From Clostridia bacterium (GTDB taxonomy: Bacteria > Bacillota > Clostridia > Christensenellales > Aristaeellaceae), in contig JAFWZN010000070.1 in the NCBI GenBank assembly GCA_017522345.1, positions 1 through 58,707 of the forward strand: DNA of 58,707 nucleotides, given 5' to 3'. Position 1 is the first letter of the stretch. The number at the start of each line of letters is the position of its first letter. Shown here piece by piece: positions 49,775 through 58,574 of this stretch. Position numbers and translations under genes: made by a program. A model generated the notes under the pieces. It made no database searches. It had not been told where the DNA came from and saw only the letters and a program-made list of their open reading frames with translations.

Positions 49775-50001
49775 ATCGGGCTGATTAAGGGCGGCTGACC
49801 TGGTTTTTGACCCCACACTCGCCGGCTGGAGGGTTCGCTCATAAGCTTTGCTCCCCACTACTGCCTCTCTCGATATCGTTGTATCGGCCGGTCTTACATC
49901 TAAGCCGCACCATGCTCACCGGGACTTTGCCCGCCTTACGTGGATCGTTTTGCCTGCGACTGGCATCGACTTTCAACCACAGACCCGTCCTTTTTTCAAC
50001 C
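49775..50001 (-). ncRNA. Structured non-coding RNA between comFC and a zinc-ribbon gene, possible raiA-type RNA
   Basis: The 355-bp gap between comFC and the zinc-ribbon gene has no good reading frame but a strong promoter and dense secondary structure on the minus strand. Visible helices include GTGG/CCAC closing a GCC-AGTCGCA-GGC hairpin, the hairpin CGATA-CAACGA-TATCG, a GCCGG/CCGGC long-range pair, and a GGAG/CTCC arm. G+C content is higher than in ordinary leaders here. The position just after comFC, a strong own promoter and about 225 nt agree with what I know of the raiA motif RNA of Firmicutes, though the gene after it here is not raiA. SRP RNA and tmRNA can be excluded by lack of their core motifs. 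The 3' end is a guess. Confidence 0.6.
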
Positions 50002-50007
50002 GAGGAT

Positions 50008-50036
50008 ATTATACATGATGAATGTGCGTTTTGCAA
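50008..50036 (-). promoter_or_regulatory. Promoter of the structured RNA
   Basis: TTGCAA (50036-50031) and a perfect TATAAT (50013-50008) on the minus strand are 17 bp apart, starting at about 50001 and 71 bases after the comFC stop. Confidence 0.8.
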
Positions 50037-50106
50037 GCGATTTTTTACTGTTTTTTTACTCCAAAAAGAATTTTCTTTCGAATTTTTCAAGCTGCATTGT
50101 TCTATT

Positions 50107-50832
50107 TTATCTTGCGCAGGCAAACGTGACCGCGCTTACCCTTTCCGCGCCCGATTCCATCAAAACGCGCGCGCAGGAAATGACCGTCGTTCCCGTTGTG
50201 CGAACGTCATCAACAAGAAGAACACGCTTATTGATAATGCTTTCATTTCTCGCGACAAATGCGTTCACGAGATTTTCCCGCCTTTTCGCGCCGGATAAAT
50301 TCGCCTGCTTTCTTGTAAAGCGCTTTCTTTCCAAAAGAGAAACGCAAGGGATATTCAGCTTTTGTGAAATAATCTTTGCCAAAATTTCAGACTGATTGAA
50401 ACCGCGCTGAATCTTTCTTATGCGATGCATGGGAACATAGGTGATTATGTCAAAATCGCGTTCGCCTTTCAGAGACAAAATCATTTCGTCCGCCATCCAC
50501 TCGGAAAGCGCGGTAACGCCACGGTATTTGAATGCTTTTACAAGCGTGCTTGCCGGAAGCTCGAAATGATATGCGGCATATGCGTTATACGCGTTTTCCC
50601 GTCTTCCTCCGCAGCGGCACCTGAGAGCCGCAATCTCCCTTCCGCAAAGATTGCAGACATATTTGACGCCCGCAAAAGTTGTGTATAGCGGGCTTAGCGA
50701 AGCGTAGCAGTCGGGACACAACAGACCCTTTACCGCGCCGAGCTGCGATGCGCAACCGAGGCAGTTCGCCTTTGGCGCAAGAAAGAAATCTCGCAGGAGC
50801 CATTTTCCCTTCTTTATGACAGATTTGTTCAT
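50107..50832 (-). CDS. comFC: ComF-family phosphoribosyltransferase-like protein
   Basis: A 241-residue ComFC/GntX protein. An N-terminal cysteine cluster (NCLGCASQ, LCPDCYASL, VCNLCGREI) likely binds zinc, followed by the PRTase fold with the PRPP-binding motif VLLVDDVRTTGTT and the ComF block GFNQSEILAKIIS. It is required for DNA uptake in competent bacteria and is widely kept in others, with a role in DNA repair or recombination suspected. ATG 50832 overlaps the recD2 stop by 4 bp and follows GGAGC; the frame open to 50910 lies in recD2 and is rejected. Confidence 0.94.
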   Translation of the reverse strand: MNKSVIKKGKWLLRDFFLAPKANCLGCASQLGAVKGLLCPDCYASLSPLYTTFAGVKYVCNLCGREIAALRCRCGGRRENAYNAYAAYHFELPASTLVKAFKYRGVTALSEWMADEMILSLKGERDFDIITYVPMHRIRKIQRGFNQSEILAKIISQKLNIPCVSLLERKRFTRKQANLSGAKRRENLVNAFVARNESIINKRVLLVDDVRTTGTTVISCARVLMESGAERVSAVTFACAR

Positions 50833-53015
50833 GCAAGCTCCACAAGCCTTCTTGAAAGCGCTGAATAACGCTTGGTAATTCGGTTGTTTACAACCATTTG
50901 AGAAATACACTCCTCGCGTCCGACAATTACAACCAGCTTTTTTGCCCGGGTGACGGCGGTATATAGAAGATTTCTCGTCATCAGCATTGGCGGGCCCGAG
51001 AAAAGAACAAGCACGATGGCCTTAAATTCGCTGCCCTGACTTTTATGAACGGACATACAGTAGGCAAGATCAATGTCCTCCATTGCTTCCTGATCGTATT
51101 CTGACACGCGTCCGTCGTCAAAAGCGACGGTTATCGTTTTATCCTCCGTATCTACCGCAGTTATAAATCCAATATCTCCGTTGAAAACGCCGATTCCCTT
51201 TTCTTCGTCTCTGGTCCATTCAAGGTTATAGTTGTTTTTCGTCTGCATAACCTTGTCGCCGAGTCGGAAAACGGTATCGCCTTTTTTGATTTCAGCTTTC
51301 ATTCCCTTCGGATTCAGCGCATCCTGCAAAAGCGCATTGAGATTAAAAACCCCGTATTCGCTCTTTTTGAGCGGAGCCATTACCTGTATATCGCGCATTG
51401 GATCAAGATTCATGTAATTGGGCAGACGGGTTTTGGTGAGATTTAAAACGCTGTTTAAAACATTTGCGCTTGTTTTCGATCTTTCAAGAAAAAAATCGGT
51501 ATTCTTTTCATTCACAATCGGATCTTCGCCGCGATTAATTCTATGCGCATTTTTTACTATGGCGCTTTTCTCCGCCTGTCTGAAAATCTCAGTTAATCGA
51601 ATGACCGGCACAACGCCGCTTTCAATCAGATCGTCCAGCACATTTCCTGCGCCGACGGAAGGAAGCTGATCCTTGTCTCCTGAGAAAATCACTCTTGACC
51701 CGGTCTTAACCGCCTTAAGAAGGCTTCTCATAAGGAAGATATCGACCATCGACATTTCATCCACGATAATGGTCTTTGCGCTTAAGGGAGCGTCGGCATT
51801 CCTTTGAAAATGCTCGTCCGCGCCGGAATACTCCAAAAGCCTGTGAATGGTTCTGGCTTCGCGCCCCGTCGCCTCCGTCATACGCTTTGCCGCGCGTCCT
51901 GTCGGCGCGCAAAGCTCAATTTCTCCTTCGTCAGAGAAAAGCTCGATCAGACATTGTATAAGCGTCGTTTTTCCCGTTCCCGGCCCTCCGGTAATCACGC
52001 AGACGCGCTTTTGGGCGGCAAGTTCAAGCGCTTCCTTCTGCCGGTCGCTTAAAATCATTCCCTGCTTATCGTATAGATTTTGAATTGTTCTTTGAATTTT
52101 ATCCGAATAATCCTTATCGTCCCTGTTCATAAGAAGCTTGACAAGCCTGACTGCGACTTCCGCTTCCGCTTGATAAAGAGAAGTAAGGTAGATGATTTTT
52201 TCTCCATCTTCCTCCTCCAATACAAGCTCGCCCTTCATGATCTGGAAGGAAACGGATCTCTCGATCAGTTCAGTCTCGACCTGCAAAAGCAAAGACGCAT
52301 CGTGTACAAGCTTCTTCATTGGAAGATAGGTGTGCCCGAAATTATTCTCAGCATCCTGAAGAACGAATTGCACGCCGCTTCTTATGCGCTTATCATCATT
52401 TTTTTGAAAGCCCATGGAAAGCGCGATATCGTCGGCCGTTCGAAAACCGACGCCGCTTATATCCTCAACCAGCCGGTAGGGATCGCGGTCTATTATGAGT
52501 TTGGTGTTTTCCTGATATCGGTTGTATATTTTAAGAGATAGCCCCGGCGATAATCCGAATCCTGCAAGATACACCATAATCATGCGCGAGGCGCGCTGCT
52601 CTTGATAGGAATCGGCAATCTGGCGAACGCGCTTAGGCCCGATTCCGTCGATTTCGATCAAACGATCCGGATGATTTTCAAGCATGTCCAGCGTTTGATC
52701 TCCGAATTGCTTTACAAGAAGCTTTGCCGTCGCAGGCCCTATGCCTTTGATAACGCCGGATGCGAGATATCGCTCAATGCCGCTTTTAGTGGTGGGCTCA
52801 AGCATCTCAAATCTCGTCATCTTAAGCTGCTTTCCGTAATCGCGGTGCTCCGTCCATTCGCCTTCAACGAACAGACGCTCTCCGGCGTTGATCGCCGGAA
52901 ACATGCCTACTACCGTGAAGGCCCGTCCTTTATCTGGCTTTAAAGCCAAAACCGTATAGCCGTTTGAATCATTTCTGTAAACGATATCGTCAATCACGCC
53001 TTCAAATTGAGGCAT
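50829..53015 (-). CDS. recD2: RecD2-type SF1B DNA helicase
   Basis: A 728-residue 5'-3' helicase of the RecD2 (RecD-like) family, found in bacteria without needing RecBCD. An N-terminal domain and tandem helix-hairpin-helix region (GIGPATAKLLVKQFG; IDGIGPKRVRQIA; GFRTADDIA) precede the helicase motor: Walker A GGPGTGKTTLI, Walker B IVDEMSMVDIFLM, the motif GDKDQLPSVGAG and the late AYCMSVHKSQGSEF and YTAVTRAKKLVV motifs. It takes part in genome stability and repair. GAGGG precedes ATG 53015. It is coupled to comFC downstream and is 2 bp after the sigma-like gene. Confidence 0.97.
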   Translation of the reverse strand: MPQFEGVIDDIVYRNDSNGYTVLALKPDKGRAFTVVGMFPAINAGERLFVEGEWTEHRDYGKQLKMTRFEMLEPTTKSGIERYLASGVIKGIGPATAKLLVKQFGDQTLDMLENHPDRLIEIDGIGPKRVRQIADSYQEQRASRMIMVYLAGFGLSPGLSLKIYNRYQENTKLIIDRDPYRLVEDISGVGFRTADDIALSMGFQKNDDKRIRSGVQFVLQDAENNFGHTYLPMKKLVHDASLLLQVETELIERSVSFQIMKGELVLEEEDGEKIIYLTSLYQAEAEVAVRLVKLLMNRDDKDYSDKIQRTIQNLYDKQGMILSDRQKEALELAAQKRVCVITGGPGTGKTTLIQCLIELFSDEGEIELCAPTGRAAKRMTEATGREARTIHRLLEYSGADEHFQRNADAPLSAKTIIVDEMSMVDIFLMRSLLKAVKTGSRVIFSGDKDQLPSVGAGNVLDDLIESGVVPVIRLTEIFRQAEKSAIVKNAHRINRGEDPIVNEKNTDFFLERSKTSANVLNSVLNLTKTRLPNYMNLDPMRDIQVMAPLKKSEYGVFNLNALLQDALNPKGMKAEIKKGDTVFRLGDKVMQTKNNYNLEWTRDEEKGIGVFNGDIGFITAVDTEDKTITVAFDDGRVSEYDQEAMEDIDLAYCMSVHKSQGSEFKAIVLVLFSGPPMLMTRNLLYTAVTRAKKLVVIVGREECISQMVVNNRITKRYSALSRRLVELA

Positions 53016-53017
53016 AC

Positions 53018-53770
53018 TTATCCCTCCGTGTTTTCGGGGCTTTGAGTATAGGCGGGAAATGCAGGCTTTATCGCCTGCATGGGCTCACGGAAATAATCGA
53101 TCAAAACCACCGACATCCAAACAATAACAGTGATTAATATCATCAGAATGCCGGTAAACAGCCAGGAAATAACCGGTTTTACAGAAAAAGAACGCTCTTG
53201 GCGGCAGTTTTTGTCCTCGATGACGCGTTCGATCGACCGAAGAATCGCGCTGAAATCCGGCGGAAAACACGATGTTGCCAAAACCTCGCGGCAAGCGGCT
53301 TTCAAAAGCGAAACAGCGCTCTTGGAACCCTTTGCTCCGTTTGACGCGCGAACCTTTCCTCTTTCCAGAATCGCTTTGACTTTTTCAATCCCGTCGCCTG
53401 TCAGATGCGAAATATCCTTTGCGCTAAGTCCCAACGCATAGCGAAGAACAAGCGTTCTGGCCTTTTTTTCATCAAGCGTCAGTATCCATTCGCTCAAAGC
53501 CAATTTTACGCCCGTGACGTCGCCGGAAAATGCAAAAAGCGCGGCGTCTTCGTGAGAAGCGGATTTGATGGAAAGCTGTTTTATTAAGGAAAAAATCTCG
53601 TCAAATTCGCCCTCTTCAGGCATGGGATGCTGGCAGATCACATTCATTAAAATGCTTTCAGCCGACCGCTCGCTGCCGGTGATCAGATACGCGCAGTTAA
53701 ACAGATACGAAAACTTCTGTTTGTAAGCGTTTTCGATTAAGTGAATGCTGACCGATAAATTCTTTTTCAT
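53018..53770 (-). CDS. Sigma-70-like (ECF-type) protein with C-terminal membrane anchor
   Basis: A 250-residue protein. Residues 15-48 (FSYLFNCAYLITGSERSAESIL) resemble sigma region 2 of ECF factors, and residues 98-142 (RTLVLRYALGLSAKDISHL then GIEKVKAILERGKVRA) resemble the region 4 helix-turn-helix. The region 2 DNA-melting positions are poorly kept. A clear transmembrane helix spans about residues 200-225, with a short external tail rich in Pro. It may be a membrane-tethered sigma factor, or a degenerate sigma-like anti-factor. Its start overlaps the small membrane gene by 4 bp and its stop is 2 bp before recD2. Confidence 0.75.
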   Translation of the reverse strand: MKKNLSVSIHLIENAYKQKFSYLFNCAYLITGSERSAESILMNVICQHPMPEEGEFDEIFSLIKQLSIKSASHEDAALFAFSGDVTGVKLALSEWILTLDEKKARTLVLRYALGLSAKDISHLTGDGIEKVKAILERGKVRASNGAKGSKSAVSLLKAACREVLATSCFPPDFSAILRSIERVIEDKNCRQERSFSVKPVISWLFTGILMILITVIVWMSVVLIDYFREPMQAIKPAFPAYTQSPENTEG

Positions 53771-54108
53771 ATTCTGCCTTTTTTGTTCGTTTTGTTTATA
53801 ACATCTCCTATAGCGGCGCCGATTAACGAGATGAGAAACGTAATCATGATGGGAAGCGGATCAGGCGCAATGCCCAAGGAAATTAAAAAGCCCGCCAAAG
53901 CTTCTGAAATTCCCGGAAGAATCCATGCAAGATATGGATTTATTCCATTGATCACGATCTTTATCGCGCTGTATGCCGAAAATACAGGAATGAAAAGGTA
54001 AATAAGAAACCAATAAAGCGCCGAAACGGGTCTTAACAGATAGGAGATAAATGATAAAGCAAATGCGCAGGCGAACTGAATACACAGCCGGACAAGCATT
54101 CTTTTCAT
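53767..54108 (-). CDS. Small polytopic membrane protein, unknown
   Basis: A 113-residue very hydrophobic protein with three or four transmembrane segments (about 5-26, 30-50, 57-80, 83-104) and a basic cytoplasmic tail NKTNKKGR. I see no family signature; the size and pattern recall small holin-like or YozB-like proteins, without proof. AAAGGAGG precedes ATG 54108. It heads an operon with the sigma-like gene (4-bp overlap), recD2 and comFC, and a good promoter lies just upstream. It may be the sensor or membrane partner of the sigma-like protein. Confidence 0.75.
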   Translation of the reverse strand: MKRMLVRLCIQFACAFALSFISYLLRPVSALYWFLIYLFIPVFSAYSAIKIVINGINPYLAWILPGISEALAGFLISLGIAPDPLPIMITFLISLIGAAIGDVINKTNKKGRI

Positions 54109-54141
54109 ACATTGCCTCCTTTCAAAAGGTTCTCTTTCGTT

Positions 54142-54170
54142 ATTATATCATTTTTCACTTCATCCTACAA
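54142..54170 (-). promoter_or_regulatory. Promoter of the membrane protein-sigma-like-recD2-comFC operon
   Basis: TTGTAG (54170-54165) and a perfect TATAAT (54147-54142) on the minus strand are 17 bp apart, with a TG extension (TGATATAAT). It lies 34 bases before the first start codon. Confidence 0.75.
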
Positions 54171-54228
54171 GTAAAAAGCGCGAATTGAAATATGCTACTT
54201 GTGGAATTATATTAGTTCCAACCGTGTA

Positions 54229-54257
54229 TTCCGTTAAAATCCGTTTTCGTGTATAAT
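54229..54257 (+). promoter_or_regulatory. Possible promoter of the XRE regulator
   Basis: A perfect TATAAT (54252-54257) lies 24 bases before the ATG; at 17 bp the -35 is TTCCGT (54229-54234). The same unusual -35 and spacing is seen at the cdaA promoter. Confidence 0.5.
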
Positions 54258-54280
54258 ATTGACAGAAATAAAGGTTTAGG

Positions 54281-54595
54281 ATGATGAATATGAATTATAA
54301 CGCTTTGGGAAAGCGAATCCGCGAGCAGCGGAGGGCGCTTGGTTTTACGCAGGAGCAGCTGGCGGAAAAGGTCGGCGTTTCCCTTTCTTTTATCGGACAC
54401 ATTGAGCGAGGCTCAAGAAAGGCCAGCCTCGATACGCTCGTTGCAATCTGCAACGCCATGAATATGTCTCCCGCAATTCTTCTTCAGGATTCGCTGATTT
54501 GCGATCTTCCTGTTGTTCCCGAGGAAACCTCAAGAAGACAGCGCGATCTCATCAATGAAATCTCCCGCGTGATTTTAGAAAAATACGACTGCTGA
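54281..54595 (+). CDS. XRE-family helix-turn-helix regulator
   Basis: A 104-residue DNA-binding protein. The Cro/CI-type helix-turn-helix covers about residues 9-63 (LGKRIREQRRALGFTQEQLA, then VGVSLSFIGHIERGSRKASL), and a short tail of about 35 residues has no effector domain. It probably regulates its own gene, the divergent recD2 operon or the ABC exporter downstream. ATG 54281 has AAAGG upstream; a second ATG follows directly. A strong terminator separates it from the ABC genes. Confidence 0.93.
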   Translation: MMNMNYNALGKRIREQRRALGFTQEQLAEKVGVSLSFIGHIERGSRKASLDTLVAICNAMNMSPAILLQDSLICDLPVVPEETSRRQRDLINEISRVILEKYDC

Positions 54596-54612
54596 TTGGA
54601 AGTAACACGCCG

Positions 54613-54649
54613 AAAAGAACGTTTCGCCTTTGAGAAACGTTCTTTTTTT
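54613..54649 (+). terminator. Terminator of the XRE gene
   Basis: A perfect 13-bp stem (54613-54625 with 54634-54646) with an 8-base loop runs into a seven-T run, 17 bases after the stop. Confidence 0.92.
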
Positions 54650-54669
54650 ATATCTTAACACGCACTGTA

Positions 54670-54698
54670 TCGACAATGTCATATCTTTATGGCACAAT
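54670..54698 (+). promoter_or_regulatory. Possible promoter of the ABC exporter operon
   Basis: TCGACA (54670-54675) and CACAAT (54693-54698) are 17 bp apart, 34 bases before the first start codon. Both boxes are weak matches, which fits a regulated promoter near a repressor gene. Confidence 0.4.
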
Positions 54699-54731
54699 TG
54701 GAATGATAACGTTTTGGGGAAGTGATTCTGT

Positions 54732-56462
54732 TTGAGAAAGCTTTTTAAGTTTCTGAAGCCCTATATGTTTTTTACCGTTATTGCCCCTGTATTTATGCTG
54801 ATTGAGGTTGCAATGGATCTTATGCAGCCGATGCTGATGAGCAGGATTATTGACGTTGGCGTGAAAAACAGCGATAAGGCATACATCGTATGGATGAGCA
54901 TCGGAATGTGCCTTTGCGCGCTGGTCGGCATCATTGGCGGCGTCGGAAATATGTATTTTTCAACCAAAGCAGGATATGGATTTGCGAAGGATTTAAGAAG
55001 CGCTGTCTATAGAAAAATCCAGTCGTTTTCTTTTGCAAATGTCGATACCTTTAAAACCGGTTCTTTGATTACGCGAACCACGAACGACGTTACCCAGATT
55101 CAAAACGCCTTTACCTCCTGTATTCGTATGCTGGTTCGCTCTCCGTTTCTTTGTATCGGCGGCATTGCGTCGGTATTAATGATATCTCCGAAGCTTTCTT
55201 TGGTTGTTTTGACAGCTGTTCCCTTCCTCATTTTGCTGATTGTCGTTCTTTTAAAGAAAGGCCGCGTGCTTTTTTCCACCATGCAGGAAAAGCTTGATCG
55301 TGTAAATACCGTCATGCAGGAAAGCTTATCCGGCATTCGCGTTATCAAAGCCTTTGCGCGCGCCGATCATGAAACAAAAAAATTCAAAAAAGCCAATGGA
55401 GATCTGACGAACTCCTCCATGAAGGCCATGCGAATGATGTCCTTTGCATTTCCTATGGTTGGCCTTATCATGAACGTCACAATGATTCTTATGTATCTTT
55501 TAGGGGGCAAGATGGTTTTTTCCGGCTCTCTGACGCCGGGTGAGATCATGGCGTTTTCCAATTACATAACCCAGATTCTGATGTCCCTCACCATGTCCTC
55601 CTTTACCCTCATGTTCCTCTCCCGCGCCGGCGTTTCCTTCAGACGTGTAAACGAGGTGCTTGACACCAAAAGCGATATTGAAGACGGAAAAAACGCGAAT
55701 ATTCAGATTGAAAAGGGCGAGGTTGAATTTAAATCCGTCTCTTTCTCCTATCCCGGTCAGGCGGGCGATCCCGTTTTGAGAAACATATCCTTAAGCGTAA
55801 AGCCTGGCGAAACCATCGCAATCCTTGGTGCGACAGGCTCCGGCAAAAGCACGCTTATTAACCTTATTCCCCGCCTTTATGACGCTACAAGCGGAAGCGT
55901 CCTAATCGACGGACACGACGTGCGCGAGTATACGCTTGACAACCTAAGACGCGGCATAGGCTATGCGCTGCAGGAGAACGTGCTCTTTACCGGCACGATC
56001 GAAGAAAACCTGCGATGGGGCGATGAAAACGCGGATTTTGAAAAGATTCAGAAGATTTCGGATATCGCGCAGGCAGCGCCCTTTGTCGATAAGCTTCAAA
56101 ATACCTACGAAACCGTTCTCGGACAGAAGGGCGTAAACCTGTCGGGCGGTCAGAAGCAAAGGCTTTGTATAGCAAGGGCGCTTATGAAGGACCCGAAAAT
56201 TCTCATTCTGGACGACTCCACAAGCGCTGTAGACTTAAGCACCGAGGCAAAAATTCAAACCGCGCTTCGTGAAGTGTTTTCCACGATGACGGTGTTTATC
56301 GTTGCGCAGAGAATTTCCTCCGTCATGGACGCGGACAAAATTCTCGTCATGGAAAACGGCGAAATCATCGATATGGGCAAGCATAATGAGCTTGCAGGCA
56401 GATGCAGCGTATACAGAGAGATCGTATTAAGCCAGCTTGGAGAGGAGGCGCTGAAGGCATGA
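54732..56462 (+). CDS. ABC exporter half-transporter with degenerate ATP site
   Basis: A 576-residue exporter subunit with six transmembrane helices (1-300) and an ATPase domain. Walker A is GATGSGKST (366-374), the signature is LSGGQ (470-474), Walker B is ILILDD, where Asp495 replaces the catalytic Glu, and Gln526 in VAQRISS replaces the switch His. These changes are usual in one partner of heterodimeric exporters such as TM287/288 or BmrC/D. The start is TTG 54732 with GGGGAAGTG upstream. It overlaps the next ABC gene by 4 bp. The substrate is unknown; drugs, peptides or lipids are possible. Confidence 0.94.
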   Translation: MRKLFKFLKPYMFFTVIAPVFMLIEVAMDLMQPMLMSRIIDVGVKNSDKAYIVWMSIGMCLCALVGIIGGVGNMYFSTKAGYGFAKDLRSAVYRKIQSFSFANVDTFKTGSLITRTTNDVTQIQNAFTSCIRMLVRSPFLCIGGIASVLMISPKLSLVVLTAVPFLILLIVVLLKKGRVLFSTMQEKLDRVNTVMQESLSGIRVIKAFARADHETKKFKKANGDLTNSSMKAMRMMSFAFPMVGLIMNVTMILMYLLGGKMVFSGSLTPGEIMAFSNYITQILMSLTMSSFTLMFLSRAGVSFRRVNEVLDTKSDIEDGKNANIQIEKGEVEFKSVSFSYPGQAGDPVLRNISLSVKPGETIAILGATGSGKSTLINLIPRLYDATSGSVLIDGHDVREYTLDNLRRGIGYALQENVLFTGTIEENLRWGDENADFEKIQKISDIAQAAPFVDKLQNTYETVLGQKGVNLSGGQKQRLCIARALMKDPKILILDDSTSAVDLSTEAKIQTALREVFSTMTVFIVAQRISSVMDADKILVMENGEIIDMGKHNELAGRCSVYREIVLSQLGEEALKA

Positions 56463-58570
56463 AAGAAAGAAAACCCGTTCCTTTAAACGAAAAGCTTCAG
56501 CGTCTTGAAAACAAATCCAGAAAATACGAAGCCAAATCTATGCCCTCCGGAGGCGGACACGGCCCCGGAGGCCCCCGAAGCAGAATGGAAAAGCCGAAGG
56601 TGAAAAACGCCAAGGGCACGATTATCCGTTTGTTTAAATATCTTTCCGCGGTAAAGCTTCCTTTGATTCTTGCGCTCCTTGCGTTGATGGGTTCAACCAT
56701 CGCCTCTCTTGTAACGCCCATGGTTTCGGGAAAACTCATCGATACGCTCAACAGCGCAACCGGAATCCCCAAATCAGTAGCGACCGCTTCCATGCTCGGC
56801 GCATACGTCGCAACGGGCTATATGATGAACAAACGCCTCGGAAAAAAAGAAGAAAATCCCGAAGAAGGCAAAACAAACCTGCTTGCCGAAGGCTTCATTT
56901 TCACCTTTTCAGGGTTTCTGACCAGTCTCGCTGCCGGAACGGGCGCAGTCCTCTTTGTAAAAGACGGCGAAGCGATGAACGTGCTTTTAGGCCAGCTTGG
57001 CCTTATGGCGCTTCTTTATGTCGTAAGCTCTCTTTTCTCCCTTTCACAGCAGCTGATGCTTGTAAAGGTAGCGCAGCATACGGTTCGCATCATTCGCGAA
57101 GAGCTTTTCGAAAAGCTTCAGGCGCTCCCCCTTCGCTATTTTGACAGCGTGCCGCATGGGCAGATCATGTCGCGTTTAACAAACGATGTAGACAACGTTT
57201 CAAACATGCTTTCAAATACCATCACGCAGATTCTTTCCTCTGTCGTGACGCTTGTCGTATGTCTTTACATGATGCTCACCCTCAGCTGGCAGCTGACGCT
57301 GGTAAGCTTCATTACCATTCCCTTCAGCATGCTGATTATGGGCTCGATTACAAAGCGCACCAGAAAATACTTCAAGCTTCAGCAGGCATGTCTTGGAGAG
57401 CTGAACGGCATCGTTGAGGAAACGGTAAGCGGCGCGCGTGTAGTAAAGGTTTTTAGCCGGGAAGAGAAGGTCATTCAGGAATTTGAAGAGGCAAACGAGG
57501 ATTTGACGACCGCTGGAACCTATGCGACGATCCTCTCCTCCGTTATCGGCCCCATGATGAATGTCGTACACAACATTTCCTTTGCTCTTATGAGCGGCAT
57601 CGGCGGCTTCCTTGTTGTAAACGGAAACGTTTCTTCGATCGGCATGATCCAGTCGTTTTTGCAGTATTCAAGACAATTTTCAAATCCCTTCAATCAGATT
57701 GCCAACCAAATTACGACCATTCAGTCGGCTTTGGCCGGCGCGGAGCGCGTGTTTGAGGTTATGGATATCGAACCCGAACCTACCGATCATGAAAATGCCG
57801 ACCCGCTTTGCGCGCCTAAGGGCCATGTGGTGTTTGAAGACGTCACCTTTGGTTATTCGTCGGATCGTCCGATTTTAAAGAATCTCACCTTCGATGCAAA
57901 ACCGGGACAGACCATCGCGCTTGTAGGCCCGACCGGCGCCGGAAAGACGACCGTCGTCAATCTCTTGATGCGCTTTTACGACATTGACAGCGGAAAGATT
58001 TTAATCGACGGCGTTCCGATTGCACAAATTCAAAGAGAAAAGCTTCGCACCAGCCTCGGTATGGTTCTGCAGGATGTTTACCTTTTTGCAGGCACCGTTC
58101 GCGAGAACATTGCTTACGGAAATCTTGACGCAACGGATGAAGCGGTTGAAAGAGCGGCAAAAATGGCCAATTGCCACGAATTCATTACTAGGCTTCCCAA
58201 GGGCTATCAAACCGAGCTTTCCGAAGCCGGAAGCAATATTTCTCAGGGACAAAGGCAGCTGCTTTCCATTGCCCGCGCGATTCTTTCCGATCCTGCGATT
58301 CTGATTCTGGACGAAGCCACAAGCTCCGTTGATACCCGAACCGAGATGAACATTCAGCAGGCGATGATCGCGCTGATGAAAGGCAGAACCAGCTTTGTCA
58401 TCGCGCACCGCCTCTCCACCATCCGAAACGCAGATCAGATTCTCGTTCTGAACGCAGGAACGATTATAGAGTCCGGCACGCACGAGGAGCTTCTCGAAAA
58501 GGGCGGTTTCTACGCAAATCTTTTAAACAGCCAGTACAAAAGCGGTGTGCTGGAAGAAAGCGACACATAA
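56459..58570 (+). CDS. ABC exporter half-transporter with intact ATP site and enlarged membrane domain
   Basis: A 703-residue partner of the preceding subunit. A charged N-terminal tail with GGGHGPGGPRS leads into the membrane domain. Between the first transmembrane helix (about 62-82) and the usual second one (about 182-205) there is an insert of about 100 residues with two extra hydrophobic segments and the loop GKKEENPEEGKT. The ATPase domain has Walker A GPTGAGKTT, signature ISQGQ, Walker B ILILDEATS with catalytic Glu, and the switch His in IAHRLST. The pair thus has one active and one degenerate ATP site. ATG 56459 has GGAGG upstream and overlaps the previous stop. Confidence 0.94.
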   Translation: MKERKPVPLNEKLQRLENKSRKYEAKSMPSGGGHGPGGPRSRMEKPKVKNAKGTIIRLFKYLSAVKLPLILALLALMGSTIASLVTPMVSGKLIDTLNSATGIPKSVATASMLGAYVATGYMMNKRLGKKEENPEEGKTNLLAEGFIFTFSGFLTSLAAGTGAVLFVKDGEAMNVLLGQLGLMALLYVVSSLFSLSQQLMLVKVAQHTVRIIREELFEKLQALPLRYFDSVPHGQIMSRLTNDVDNVSNMLSNTITQILSSVVTLVVCLYMMLTLSWQLTLVSFITIPFSMLIMGSITKRTRKYFKLQQACLGELNGIVEETVSGARVVKVFSREEKVIQEFEEANEDLTTAGTYATILSSVIGPMMNVVHNISFALMSGIGGFLVVNGNVSSIGMIQSFLQYSRQFSNPFNQIANQITTIQSALAGAERVFEVMDIEPEPTDHENADPLCAPKGHVVFEDVTFGYSSDRPILKNLTFDAKPGQTIALVGPTGAGKTTVVNLLMRFYDIDSGKILIDGVPIAQIQREKLRTSLGMVLQDVYLFAGTVRENIAYGNLDATDEAVERAAKMANCHEFITRLPKGYQTELSEAGSNISQGQRQLLSIARAILSDPAILILDEATSSVDTRTEMNIQQAMIALMKGRTSFVIAHRLSTIRNADQILVLNAGTIIESGTHEELLEKGGFYANLLNSQYKSGVLEESDT

Positions 58571-58574
58571 TGAA

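Noticed and set aside
49334..49858. A 174-codon minus-strand ORF covering the zinc-ribbon gene and part of the RNA
   Set aside because: The other frame encodes paired CxxC motifs and has the ribosome binding site; this one is Ser/Arg/Ala-rich noise.
49775..50001. SRP RNA or tmRNA at the structured region after comFC
   Set aside because: The SRP Alu/apical motif GGAAGGAAGCAG and the tmRNA tRNA-like ends and tag frame are not present.
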